A stretch of 13,109 nucleotides of DNA from Candidatus Omnitrophica bacterium UBA1562 (GCA_002322525.1 DCOU01000007.1:1-13109), one strand, 5' to 3'. Shown: positions 1 through 7,462, counted from the first letter of the stretch. Notes: generated by a model not told the origin, from the letters alone. Translations and numbers: made by a program.

Positions 1-129
1 TGGGATTTTTTGCGCGTGCGCAAGAAATGGTGGTTAGCCCCGATTATTATTATGCTTTTATTGTTGGGGCTTTTAATTTTCTTCACGCAAAGTAGCGCGG
101 TCGCGCCTTTTATTTACACTTTATTTTAA
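1..129 (+). CDS. DUF5989-type small membrane protein, C-terminal part
   Basis: An open frame enters from the left edge and ends at TAA 127-129, leaving 42 residues. It begins W-D-F-L-R-V-R-K-K-W-W, continues into one hydrophobic segment (about residues 12-28), and ends with T-Q-S-S-A-V-A-P-F-I-Y-T-L-F. This layout of a basic, tryptophan-rich cytoplasmic start, a single membrane helix and a conserved S-A-V-A-P-F-I-Y-T tail matches my memory of the roughly 50-residue DUF5989 family. Those peptides are often found beside SxtJ-like membrane proteins and NodU-type carbamoyltransferases in glycan or natural-product loci. Its molecular function is unknown. Only about ten N-terminal residues should be missing. 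The upstream neighbours are not visible, so the carbamoyltransferase link is an expectation only. Confidence 0.75.
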   Translation, partial: WDFLRVRKKWWLAPIIIMLLLLGLLIFFTQSSAVAPFIYTLF

Positions 130-171
130 GCACAAAACCTGTTCCAAACCCGCATTGTAATAGGTTAGAAT

Positions 172-175
172 GGAG
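172..175 (+). promoter_or_regulatory. Ribosome-binding site of the DUF3108 gene
   Basis: GGAG lies five bases before ATG 181 and supports that start. It is one of the clearer Shine-Dalgarno sequences in the first half of the window, where most internal genes have none. This suggests fresh ribosome loading at the head of the 181-6429 block. Confidence 0.5.
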
Positions 176-180
176 CCGGT

Positions 181-942
181 ATGAGGAAAATATTACTTAT
201 AATCATTGCAGCAATAATATCATCATCTATATTTTTGTTTTGCTACAATAACAGTCCAAAAATAATCATTTCCTCTTTAGCAAGAAAAACCAATGCCGAA
301 GCTAAAGAATTAATTTACAGGGTTAATGTGTTTGGGATACTCCCCGTAGCAGATGCCGTTTTAAAGATTGGCCAGATACAAGACTATAACGGACAACAGG
401 TTTATCATTTAAGCGTAATGGCGAATTCTTTAAGATGGTACAGAAAAATGTATAATGCCCATGCTATTTTAGATTCTTATGTTGATATAGACACGCACGA
501 CCCTATCTTGTTCAGCCAAAAAGCAGTAATGGCTAATGAAAAGGTGATAAACAAGGAAGTCTATTATGACCAGAAAAACGGCATAATGACACTAAATAAT
601 ATTAGGCGTCAGATACCTCCCCATACACAAGACCCGCTTTCGCTGTTATTTAATACTATGCATATGGATTTTGATAAAGTAGAAGAAATAGAAATGGGCA
701 TCAATACTAACCAGAGAAATTACCTTGTAAAAGGCATAAAGCAATCTAGAGATATATCAATAGATAAAAAAACATATAAACTAGTATTCTTGGACGCAGA
801 TATTAAAAGACGGGAAAATAATCCATATCATCAATCTAAGATTAGCATAGTATTCTGCCGCGACAGAGAGAATATCCCAATTCTTATAAGAGTCTTTGCC
901 AGTGGCGCGTTCTTAAGTGCAAAACTTATAGAGGTCAGATGA
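181..942 (+). CDS. DUF3108 domain-containing exported protein
   Basis: The 253-residue product starts with a basic-hydrophobic segment (M-R-K then about 18 hydrophobic residues) that looks like a signal peptide or membrane anchor. Cys21 follows L-F, which is a poor lipobox, so I do not call it a lipoprotein. From about residue 40 it has the pattern I associate with DUF3108: E-L-I-Y-R-V-N-V-F-G-I, then a strand-rich body with a V-Y-Y-D-Q-K-N-G motif (about 122-130) and a P-L-S-L-L-F-N stretch (about 151-157). DUF3108 proteins are periplasmic or envelope proteins of unknown function, predicted mostly beta. The 3' end overlaps the methyltransferase gene by four bases (ATGA), so the two are probably co-translated. 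An envelope role in glycan handling is inference from the neighbours. The family call is fairly secure; the function is not. Confidence 0.7.
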   Translation: MRKILLIIIAAIISSSIFLFCYNNSPKIIISSLARKTNAEAKELIYRVNVFGILPVADAVLKIGQIQDYNGQQVYHLSVMANSLRWYRKMYNAHAILDSYVDIDTHDPILFSQKAVMANEKVINKEVYYDQKNGIMTLNNIRRQIPPHTQDPLSLLFNTMHMDFDKVEEIEMGINTNQRNYLVKGIKQSRDISIDKKTYKLVFLDADIKRRENNPYHQSKISIVFCRDRENIPILIRVFASGAFLSAKLIEVR

Positions 943-1655
943 AAGAAATAATCAATACCGGAGAAAGGATTCTCTTGGAGAAAGAGACCCCTTTAATGAT
1001 TGCCCGCCATTTTTGCGCTTACCGGTTCGCTAAAGATTATGTATTTAATAAAGACATCTTGGATGTCGGATGTGGGGAAGGTTACGGCAGTTATTTTCTG
1101 GCTGGATTCGTTAAGAAAGCTGTGGGCATAGATTACGATAAAGAGATAATCAGTTATGCAAAAAATAAATACCAAAAAGATAACTTAGACTTTTATGCAA
1201 TAGATGTAAAAGATTTAAGTTCATTTAGCAATAAGTTTGATGCCATATGTTCATTTCAAGTCATAGAGCACATCCCGGATACAAAAGCCTTCTTGGAACA
1301 GATAAAAAATTTATTGGCCGAAAAAGGTATATTTATATGCTCAACGCCGAACAGATTAGATGCCTCTCCAAACGGCGATACCCCGTTTAATAGATTTCAC
1401 GTCAAAGAATACCTTATAAATGAATTTAAAGAATTGCTCGGAACATATTTTAGCAGAATAGAGATGTTTGGTTTAAAAAGAGGCAAGAGACTTAACTTCT
1501 ACCGCAGGCTTAAAAAGATAGGCCTATTAATTTTTTTGCCTGATTATATAAATCCTGTTAAAAGATTTTATGAGCGGATAGGTTGTGATGATTTTATTAT
1601 CGTCAAAGATAAACTGAATACAGCATTAGATTTTATCGCAGTATGCAACGCATAA
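939..1655 (+). CDS. Class I SAM-dependent methyltransferase (Methyltransf_11/UbiG-like)
   Basis: The 238-residue soluble protein carries the Rossmann methyltransferase signature. Motif I is L-D-V-G-C-G-E-G at residues 41-48, the acidic ribose-binding position is in V-G-I-D-Y-D at 62-67, and F-D-A-I-C-S-F-Q-V-I-E-H-I-P-D lies at 100-114. The N-terminus (G-E-R-I-L-L-E-K-E, then R-H-F-C-A-Y-R-F-A) resembles methyltransferases often encoded among glycosyltransferases, so the acceptor may be a sugar or lipid-linked glycan. The substrate cannot be read from the sequence. The start is set by the ATGA overlap with the DUF3108 stop and by a GAGG a few bases upstream. The next gene begins one base after the stop. 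Length and motifs look complete. Class assignment is secure and the glycan role is inference. Confidence 0.88.
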   Translation: MKEIINTGERILLEKETPLMIARHFCAYRFAKDYVFNKDILDVGCGEGYGSYFLAGFVKKAVGIDYDKEIISYAKNKYQKDNLDFYAIDVKDLSSFSNKFDAICSFQVIEHIPDTKAFLEQIKNLLAEKGIFICSTPNRLDASPNGDTPFNRFHVKEYLINEFKELLGTYFSRIEMFGLKRGKRLNFYRRLKKIGLLIFLPDYINPVKRFYERIGCDDFIIVKDKLNTALDFIAVCNA

Positions 1656-1656
1656 A

Positions 1657-3816
1657 ATGATTACCTTTTTATTAATGAATCTTATTGTTGGCGCGTCCGC
1701 GTTTTTGCTGAATTATAGAATTTTGAGATTCCGCAACTTCATTGATTCGCTGTTGTCGTTATTTATTCTTTATTTTTCCCAGATCGTATTGACAGAGCTT
1801 TTCTTGGGAATTTGGGGTAAAGTTTTTATACAGAATGTCATCTTGCTTAACCTGGCAATACTTTTTGTTATCTGGGCTTTAACCAGGAATAAAGAATCCT
1901 CTTTTTGTTTTGGTGTAGGAAAGTATAAAACTTTCCTAACCACTGAAACTTCGCAGGGAAGAGTTCTGAGTCCGCCAACTTCGTTGGCGAACGAAGTTTC
2001 TTGTAAGATTTCAAAAGAACAACTGTCACAGCTTCTTGGTAATAAGATTATACTATTTGCCGCAGCTATAATTTTAGCATTTGCATCAATCAAAATTCTT
2101 ATAAACCTGGTTAATCCGCCGTTTGGCTGGGATAATCTTAATTATCATTTTACTTTTCCCGTTGAGTGGTTAAAACACGGCAATTTAGGCAATCCTATCA
2201 CCATATCCGATGATTTCTCTCCCACCTATTATCCCATTAATGGAAGTTTGTTTTTCTTATGGCTTATTTTCCCCTTTAAGAACGTATTTTTAGCGGACCT
2301 GGGCCAGATACCATTTTTTGTTTTGGCATTCCTATCTACCTATAACATATCTAAAAAGATCGGACTCAATAAAGATTTTTCTTTGTATGCAGCAATTCTT
2401 TTTTTGCTCATCCCTAATTTTTTCAAACAATTACAGATCGCTTATGTGGATGTGATGGTGGCATCTCTATTTTTGGTATGCCTAAATTATCTAATTTCTT
2501 TATATCAGGAATTCTCCCCTAAGAATCTTTTACTTTATAGTATGAGCCTGGGATTATTCTTGGGTATAAAGACAGTTGCCCTGCCTTATAGTATATTATT
2601 ATTCTTACCCTTTGTTTTATTGTTTTTTAAGCATAGCAACAAATATTCTTTATTCATATTTTCCATACTGATTATAATTGCCTTAGGGGGTTTCTCTTAC
2701 CTAAGGAATTTTATAGAAACAAGAAACCCCTTCTATCCTCTGGATTTTAAATTATTTGGCCTTTCCATTTTTAAGGGAGTCATTGATATCGGTACTTACA
2801 GGGCGCACTTTAAACCTGAGGATTATAGTTTAGCCAAGTTATTATTTCATGAAGGCTTAGGCGTTCAAACTATACTATTTATATTACCATCTATATTCTT
2901 AGCATTGCCGGTTACCTTGATAAAGAAAAGGAAGATGCCCGGTTTTATTTTAACATATTTTTTGATATTACCTTTTTTGATCTATCTTGTTTACCGATAC
3001 ATTATTCCTTTACCGAATACAAGGTATTTATACCCTCTTTTAGGCATCGGTATGATTATTGGTTTTTATACCGTGGGAATTTTAGGGATGCCGCGGCGCC
3101 TTATAAATATATTAGTGGCTATATGCTTATTGGCTTCGCTGCCGGAATTGGCCAAGCGTCAAGAATTAATCGCTTCGGTTATGCTGACATTTTTGTTATT
3201 CTTTTTATTACCGCCTTTCATAAAATATATTGGGCAAAAATGGCTCATAAAAAAACATTTATTTATTTATTTGCCTTTACTTTTTATTTTTTTAATTATT
3301 CCTCTTTTAGCGTTATTAGAGAAAGATTATGTAAATAATGAATACTCCCGATATGCGAGTATGGTAAAATATTCGGGTTTTTGGCCGGATGCTACGCGTG
3401 CCTGGGATTGGTTAAATAGAAACACGCAGAGAAATAACATTGCTTATATAGGCAAGCCTGTGTCGTTTCCTTTATACGGCACTAATTTTAAAAATAATGT
3501 TTATTATGTTTCCGTCAATAAAACAGAACCGGCGAAATTGCATTATTTCCCTAATAGCCATTATCACTGGGGTTACGATTTTTTAAGTATGCATAGAAAT
3601 TTAGAGGAAGAAGGAAATTATCGCGCGGATGCGGATTATTCTGTCTGGTTAGATAATCTCAACCGCAGGAATACCGATTATTTATTCGTATATTCTCTTC
3701 ATCAGACAAAAGACATTGAATTCCCATTGGAAGATGCCTGGGCAGGAGCCAATCCCGGTAAATTTAGCCCTGTCTTTACCAACGAAACTATACATATATA
3801 TAAAATAATCAGATGA
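1657..3816 (+). CDS. Polytopic GT39/ArnT-like membrane glycosyltransferase
   Basis: The 719-residue protein has about a dozen hydrophobic segments followed by a soluble C-terminal region from about residue 560. After the first three helices comes P-P-F-G-W-D-N-L-N-Y-H (Asp159 to His164) and then an F-P-V-E-W-L-K-H-G-N segment. This resembles the first extracytoplasmic loop of GT-C enzymes, where an acidic residue is catalytic and the donor is a polyprenyl-phosphate sugar. The two DPM1-like GT2 genes directly downstream could make such a donor, which supports the reading. The C-terminal part contains W-D-W-L-N-R-N-T, as in related membrane proteins with an extracytoplasmic cap. There is no Shine-Dalgarno; ATG lies one base after the previous stop, so reinitiation is likely. 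Residues about 87-115 are encoded by a nested palindrome (1916-2000) and look inserted. The fold class is fairly sure; the sugar and acceptor are unknown. Confidence 0.7.
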   Translation: MITFLLMNLIVGASAFLLNYRILRFRNFIDSLLSLFILYFSQIVLTELFLGIWGKVFIQNVILLNLAILFVIWALTRNKESSFCFGVGKYKTFLTTETSQGRVLSPPTSLANEVSCKISKEQLSQLLGNKIILFAAAIILAFASIKILINLVNPPFGWDNLNYHFTFPVEWLKHGNLGNPITISDDFSPTYYPINGSLFFLWLIFPFKNVFLADLGQIPFFVLAFLSTYNISKKIGLNKDFSLYAAILFLLIPNFFKQLQIAYVDVMVASLFLVCLNYLISLYQEFSPKNLLLYSMSLGLFLGIKTVALPYSILLFLPFVLLFFKHSNKYSLFIFSILIIIALGGFSYLRNFIETRNPFYPLDFKLFGLSIFKGVIDIGTYRAHFKPEDYSLAKLLFHEGLGVQTILFILPSIFLALPVTLIKKRKMPGFILTYFLILPFLIYLVYRYIIPLPNTRYLYPLLGIGMIIGFYTVGILGMPRRLINILVAICLLASLPELAKRQELIASVMLTFLLFFLLPPFIKYIGQKWLIKKHLFIYLPLLFIFLIIPLLALLEKDYVNNEYSRYASMVKYSGFWPDATRAWDWLNRNTQRNNIAYIGKPVSFPLYGTNFKNNVYYVSVNKTEPAKLHYFPNSHYHWGYDFLSMHRNLEEEGNYRADADYSVWLDNLNRRNTDYLFVYSLHQTKDIEFPLEDAWAGANPGKFSPVFTNETIHIYKIIR
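1916..2000 (+). repeat. Nested palindromic element inside the membrane glycosyltransferase gene
   Basis: Two inverted repeats lie side by side. TAGGAAAGT (1916-1924) pairs perfectly with ACTTTCCTA (1930-1938) across a 5-base loop. GAAACTTCG (1945-1953) pairs with CGAAGTTTC (1992-2000) and encloses CGCCAAC/GTTGGCG (1973-1979 / 1983-1989). A competing hairpin is also possible: AACTTCGTT (1977-1985) with AACGAAGTT (1990-1998), loop GGCG. The element keeps the reading frame and encodes a hydrophilic loop between hydrophobic segments, unlike its surroundings. Confidence 0.7.
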
Positions 3817-4511
3817 AATTATCCGTTATTGTTCCTGCATACAACGAAGAAGATAATATCACAGATGTTATAAATAAGATAGAGGAGGCTTTAGAAATAC
3901 CGCATGAGTTAGTGGTAGTCAACGACCATTCTATAGATACGACAGCTCAACTCGTAACTGGATTTGCCCGGCAATATAATAATATCAGATTAGTGGAAAA
4001 CAAACTCCCCCGAGGATTTGCCAATGCCTTAAAGACTGGTTTTAGTAGGGTAGCGACAGATATAGCTGTTCCGGTGATGGCGGATTTATGCGATGATTTA
4101 TCCACCATTAAAGAGATGCTTCAAAAGATAAATGAGGGTTATGATATAGCCTGTGGCTGTCGTTATATTAAAGGAGGAGCACGTCTGGGAGGCTCAAAAT
4201 TAAAGGGTTTCTTTTCTTCTTTTGTGGGGAGGTCGCTGTGTTTTCTGCTTGGCCTGCCTACCCATGATATTGCCAATGCCTTTAAGATGTATAGAAAAAA
4301 TGTCATAGATAGCATAGATATTAAATCAAAAGGATTTGAAATATCTATGGAGATACCGCTTAAGGCGTATTATTTAGGTTTTAAGATGACTGAGGTACCT
4401 ACAGTATGGAAAGAGAGAACCAAAGGAAAATCTAATTTCCGTATGCTTAAATTATTGCCCAATTACCTTAAGTTATATCTCTGGGCAATTTTTAAGAGAT
4501 TAATAAAATGA
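3813..4511 (+). CDS. GT2 family glycosyltransferase, DPM1-like
   Basis: The 232-residue GT-A enzyme starts K-L-S-V-I-V-P-A-Y-N-E-E, the classic GT2 N-terminus. The nucleotide-binding strand is V-V-V-N-D-H-S (34-40), and the metal-binding region reads V-M-A-D-L-C-D-D (88-95) where most relatives have D-A-D. There are no membrane helices beyond a weakly hydrophobic patch near 135-147, so it resembles the catalytic module of dolichyl/undecaprenyl-phosphate sugar synthases, which charge a lipid carrier at the cytoplasmic face. The C-terminus (T-V-W-K-E-R-T-K-G-K-S-N-F-R-M) matches the usual DPM1-like R...G.S.F motif. It overlaps the preceding stop by four bases (ATGA) with no Shine-Dalgarno. A donor-making role for the ArnT-like neighbour is plausible but inferred. 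The sugar is unknown. Confidence 0.85.
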   Translation: MKLSVIVPAYNEEDNITDVINKIEEALEIPHELVVVNDHSIDTTAQLVTGFARQYNNIRLVENKLPRGFANALKTGFSRVATDIAVPVMADLCDDLSTIKEMLQKINEGYDIACGCRYIKGGARLGGSKLKGFFSSFVGRSLCFLLGLPTHDIANAFKMYRKNVIDSIDIKSKGFEISMEIPLKAYYLGFKMTEVPTVWKERTKGKSNFRMLKLLPNYLKLYLWAIFKRLIK

Positions 4512-4512
4512 T

Positions 4513-5190
4513 ATGCCATTACTTTCGGTAATTGTTCCTGTTTACAATGAAGCTAAAACCATAAGGCAGATTTTAGAAAAGATAAATGCTGTGGATATTG
4601 ATAAGGAGATAATCGTTGTAGATGACGGTTCTTGCGACGGCACAGAAAAGATTTTGAGAGATATTAAATATAATAATTTAAAAATTATATACCATAGCAG
4701 TAACAGAGGTAAAGGAGCGGCATTCTTAACAGGCCTATTTCATGCTCAGGGAGATTTTGTAATAATTCAGGATGCAGATTTAGAATATGAACCGAATGAC
4801 TATTTAAAATTAATCAAGGCTTTAAAAGAAAATAATGCAGATATTGTACTGGGAGCGAGATTTAAAAAGGGTTACCACGGTTTGTTTATACATAGATTTG
4901 GCAATAGGCTTTTAACAGGTTTATTGAATCTTTTATTTGATTTAAAACTGAATGATTGTTTTACGTGTTATAAATTATTCCGTAGAGAAACGATTAATTT
5001 ATTGAATCTTAAGGAGCAGAGTTTTACCATAGAGACAGAAATAGTTGCTAAGGCGGCAAAGAAGGGTCTTAAGATAGTAGAAATCCCTATATCATATCAT
5101 CCTAGGGCCTATTCTGAAGGAAAAAAAATAAGATGCAAAGACGGCATCCGAGCGATAAGAAGTATAATTAAATATCGTTTCTCTGATTAA
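4513..5190 (+). CDS. GT2 family glycosyltransferase, DPM1-like (second copy)
   Basis: The 225-residue enzyme shows L-L-S-V-I-V-P-V-Y-N-E (3-13), V-V-D-D-G-S-C-D-G-T (35-44) and a standard Q-D-A-D-L-E-Y-E-P (86-94). The conserved acceptor-side segments are G-A-R-F-K-K-G and, near the C-terminus, Y-H-P-R-A-Y-S-E-G-K-K-I. This pattern is typical of polyprenyl-phosphate mannose/glucose synthases lacking the C-terminal membrane helices. It is not a recent duplicate of the gene before it, because the motifs differ. The start lies one base after the preceding stop with no good Shine-Dalgarno (a GAG is about 13 bases away), so translation probably depends on coupling. The activity class is strong; the donor sugar is unknown. 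Confidence 0.87.
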   Translation: MPLLSVIVPVYNEAKTIRQILEKINAVDIDKEIIVVDDGSCDGTEKILRDIKYNNLKIIYHSSNRGKGAAFLTGLFHAQGDFVIIQDADLEYEPNDYLKLIKALKENNADIVLGARFKKGYHGLFIHRFGNRLLTGLLNLLFDLKLNDCFTCYKLFRRETINLLNLKEQSFTIETEIVAKAAKKGLKIVEIPISYHPRAYSEGKKIRCKDGIRAIRSIIKYRFSD

Positions 5191-5193
5191 TAT

Positions 5194-6429
5194 ATGGACA
5201 AAATCATTAAGTCATTAGATTATATAATTTACGGCTCGATTATCCTTATTCCTTTTTTTGTATCCATTGCCCCGGCTCCCGTTAATATATTAATGGGCTC
5301 TCTTATTATTAGTTTTCTGACGAAGAAAGTATTAAGAAAGGAACGGTTATTTACGCATACTCCCCTGAACATTCCATTATTGCTTTTATTCTTGATAACT
5401 TGTTTATCTCTTATTAATTCTATAAATTATTTTGATACTCTCAAAGGAGGCGCGTTCAGGTTAATTGGGTACATATTAATATTTTTTGTTATGGTTGAAG
5501 AAGTCAGGGATCCCCGGCATATAAAAATGATAGTTTTTGCAATCAGCGCAGGTATAATTTTGGCATCTTTTGACAGTATATGGCAGGTATTGACAGGTAG
5601 AGATTTTATCCGGGGTTATGCGCCAGTTATCAATATAGGTTTAGTCCGGGCGACCGCTGCATTTAAGGACTCAAATATTTTGGGTATTTATTTAAGCGCA
5701 TTTGCGCCTCTTATATTTGGGCTGGGCCTTTATTATTTTAGCCAGAAAAAAAAGGCGGTAATGTGGGGTTTGAGTTTTATAGCTTTGGTGGGTATACTGC
5801 TTACCTATTCCAGGCCGACATTGCTGGCTATTTATGTAGTTCTTTTTTTCTTAGGGGTCGCTCGTAAAGACAAGATTTTAATTAGCCTTCTTATTATATT
5901 TACATTATTATCTCCCTTTCTTTTGCCAAAATCGGTTAAGAAATGGGCAAAGGATGTGGAATATAACCCGCTTAGATTTATGTGTAATGACGACAGGCTC
6001 GCAGTTTATCGCAATTCCTTCAATATGATAAAAGACCACCCCTTTATAGGATTGGGCGCAAATACCTTTATGAAAAATTACAAGAAATACAGAGAACCTG
6101 TAGAGTATCGCAATATTGTGACTAAAGATTATATGTATGCGCATAATAATTTTCTGCATATGGCAGCAGAGATAGGCTTGATAGGCTTAGGGTTCTTTAT
6201 ATGGTTGCTTTATAAATTATTTATGGAATGTAAGAATATCTATAAAAGATTGGATAATCATTATCTTAAGATAGTTTCGCTTTCTTTATCAGCTTGCTTG
6301 CTCGCATTTTTGGTGAACGGCCTTACGGAAAGTAGCCTTTATTACTCAAGGGTAGCTATAATATTTTGGTATATAATGGGGTTAGCATTAGCGCTTAATA
6401 AGTTTACCCCGACCTTCCTTGAAAGCTAA
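5194..6429 (+). CDS. O-antigen ligase / polymerase family membrane protein (WaaL/Wzy-like)
   Basis: The 411-residue protein has roughly ten to eleven hydrophobic segments and the Wzy_C-type features: F-K-D-S-N-I-L-G-I-Y-L near residue 155, L-T-Y-S-R-P-T in the middle, then a large extracytoplasmic loop with D-H-P-F-I-G-L-G-A-N-T-F and Y-A-H-N-N-F-L-H (H317 and H322), followed by E-I-G-L-I-G-L-G. These positions carry the conserved Arg/His residues that ligases use to move glycan from the undecaprenyl carrier to lipid A core or another acceptor. Ligase and polymerase cannot be separated by sequence alone. It starts 3 bases after the previous stop with no Shine-Dalgarno. Its last codons (F-T-P-T-F) are made of a repeat arm (6403-6416) that recurs elsewhere. 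An A8 run (5746-5753) lies in the frame. Confidence 0.83.
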   Translation: MDKIIKSLDYIIYGSIILIPFFVSIAPAPVNILMGSLIISFLTKKVLRKERLFTHTPLNIPLLLLFLITCLSLINSINYFDTLKGGAFRLIGYILIFFVMVEEVRDPRHIKMIVFAISAGIILASFDSIWQVLTGRDFIRGYAPVINIGLVRATAAFKDSNILGIYLSAFAPLIFGLGLYYFSQKKKAVMWGLSFIALVGILLTYSRPTLLAIYVVLFFLGVARKDKILISLLIIFTLLSPFLLPKSVKKWAKDVEYNPLRFMCNDDRLAVYRNSFNMIKDHPFIGLGANTFMKNYKKYREPVEYRNIVTKDYMYAHNNFLHMAAEIGLIGLGFFIWLLYKLFMECKNIYKRLDNHYLKIVSLSLSACLLAFLVNGLTESSLYYSRVAIIFWYIMGLALALNKFTPTFLES

Positions 6430-6460
6430 ATTTTATTTTTAGAAAGGGCGGGGTTTACCC
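6403..6460 (+). repeat. TTTACCCCG-family inverted repeat spanning the ligase stop and GT9 ribosome-binding region
   Basis: ACCCCGACCTT (6406-6416), inside the last codons of the ligase gene, can pair with AAGGGCGGGGT (6444-6454) with one mismatch (A6412 against G6448). The enclosed segment contains the TAA stop and a T-rich stretch. The right arm AAAGGGCGGGG is also the only purine-rich Shine-Dalgarno candidate before ATG 6461. It is followed by a small GGG-TTTA-CCC palindrome touching the start. The left arm shares TTTACCCCG with repeats at 9098 and 10894. Confidence 0.65.
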
Positions 6461-7462
6461 ATGCAAATAAACAAGAAAGCCATTAAAAATATACTCGTGG
6501 TGCGTAATGACAGGTTCGGCGAATTTTTGCTTAATATACCGGCCTTTCGCGCACTAAAAGAAACCTTTGTAAATGCCAGGCTAATTGCTGTAGTAAATTC
6601 TTCTGTAAAAGAGTTAGCCAAAAATATTTCCTTCATAGATGAGATAATGGAATGGAATCAAGGAAGGCATTCATTGTTGGAGAAGGTTAACTTTATTAAT
6701 TTATTAAGAAAAATGAAGATGGATATTGCCATAATGCTAAATCCATTAAAAGATTTTAATATTTTTACTTATTTAGCCGGTATTCCCATAAGGGTGGGTT
6801 ATAACAGGAAATGGGGATTTTTGCTTACGCATAAAATAGAAGATAGAAAGCACCTTGGTTTAAGACATGAAATAGAATATAATTTAGAATTAGTGTCTTT
6901 AATAGGCGCAGGTACGCAAGACAAGACACTATGCTTATCAATAGATGACAGAGAAATTGACGATTTATCAAGAGATTTTAATTTAAAAAATTACAATAAT
7001 TTAGTAGCTTTGCATCCTTGGACAAGTGATCCTGTAAAACAGTGGCCGTACGAGAGATTCCGTGAATTAGCCGGGAGATTAATTAGGGAGCAAGGTATCC
7101 CAGTAGTTATAGTCGGCGGAAAAGACGAGCTAACTAAGAGTATGGATTTTTTCGGGGATATAGAAGGAAATTTAATTAATTTAACTGGAAAAACAACTTT
7201 AATACAGTTGGCAGCGCTTTTAAAGAAATGTAAGGTGCTTATTTCCGGAGATAGCGGCCCTGTGCATCTTGCCTGCGCGGTAGGTGCGAAAGTTTTGGCG
7301 ATTTTTAGAAACGATATCCCCGGAAAGAGTCCTCTAAGATGGAGACCGCGAAGCAAAGGTAGTATGGTAATAGAAAAAAGCAATTTAACGGATATTACTG
7401 TATCAGAAGTCGTTGAGAAAATTCAGCTCATATTAAAAACTAATAAGGACAGTCCTTTCTAA
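6461..7462 (+). CDS. GT9 family glycosyltransferase (heptosyltransferase-like), first copy
   Basis: The 333-residue GT-B enzyme has the GT9 layout. The N-terminal domain begins I-L-V-V-R-N-D-R-F-G-E-F-L-L-N-I-P-A (acceptor side; the usual G-D after the Arg appears here as G-E). The C-terminal domain has L-H-P-W-T-S-D-P-V-K-Q-W-P with the Lys that contacts donor phosphate, V-G-G-K-D-E, and S-G-D-S-G-P-V-H-L-A (about 262-271), where heptosyltransferases bind the nucleotide. The family transfers ADP-heptose, or sometimes other sugars, to lipid A core in the cytoplasm. Its Shine-Dalgarno lies within a palindromic repeat arm (6443-6453). The 3' end is inside a perfect 14-bp hairpin that supplies the last residues and the stop. 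A GT9 paralogue follows after manC. The family is secure; heptose specificity is inferred and supported by the GmhB gene downstream. Confidence 0.87.
   Translation: MQINKKAIKNILVVRNDRFGEFLLNIPAFRALKETFVNARLIAVVNSSVKELAKNISFIDEIMEWNQGRHSLLEKVNFINLLRKMKMDIAIMLNPLKDFNIFTYLAGIPIRVGYNRKWGFLLTHKIEDRKHLGLRHEIEYNLELVSLIGAGTQDKTLCLSIDDREIDDLSRDFNLKNYNNLVALHPWTSDPVKQWPYERFRELAGRLIREQGIPVVIVGGKDELTKSMDFFGDIEGNLINLTGKTTLIQLAALLKKCKVLISGDSGPVHLACAVGAKVLAIFRNDIPGKSPLRWRPRSKGSMVIEKSNLTDITVSEVVEKIQLILKTNKDSPF

Noticed and set aside
142..171. Promoter-like TTCCAA ... TAGAAT before the DUF3108 gene
   Set aside because: The -10-like hexamer touches the GGAG ribosome-binding site, so a transcript starting after it would lose that site; the -35 match is also weak.
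3123..3338. 71-codon + strand frame inside the membrane glycosyltransferase gene
   Set aside because: It is an alternative frame of a hydrophobic coding region and lacks a ribosome-binding site of its own.
3342..3362. ATACTC...GAGTAT inverted repeat in the membrane glycosyltransferase gene
   Set aside because: Only six clean pairs with a nine-base loop; expected by chance in a gene of this length.
5746..5753. A8 run in the ligase gene as a programmed frameshift or phase-variable site
   Set aside because: A single short homopolymer is common in AT-rich genes, the frame is intact, and nothing useful is encoded in the other frames.
6991..7383. 130-codon open frame on the - strand
   Set aside because: It lies wholly inside the GT9 gene, shows no recognisable domain and has no separate regulatory signals; it is a shadow of the + strand gene, as are the other - strand frames.
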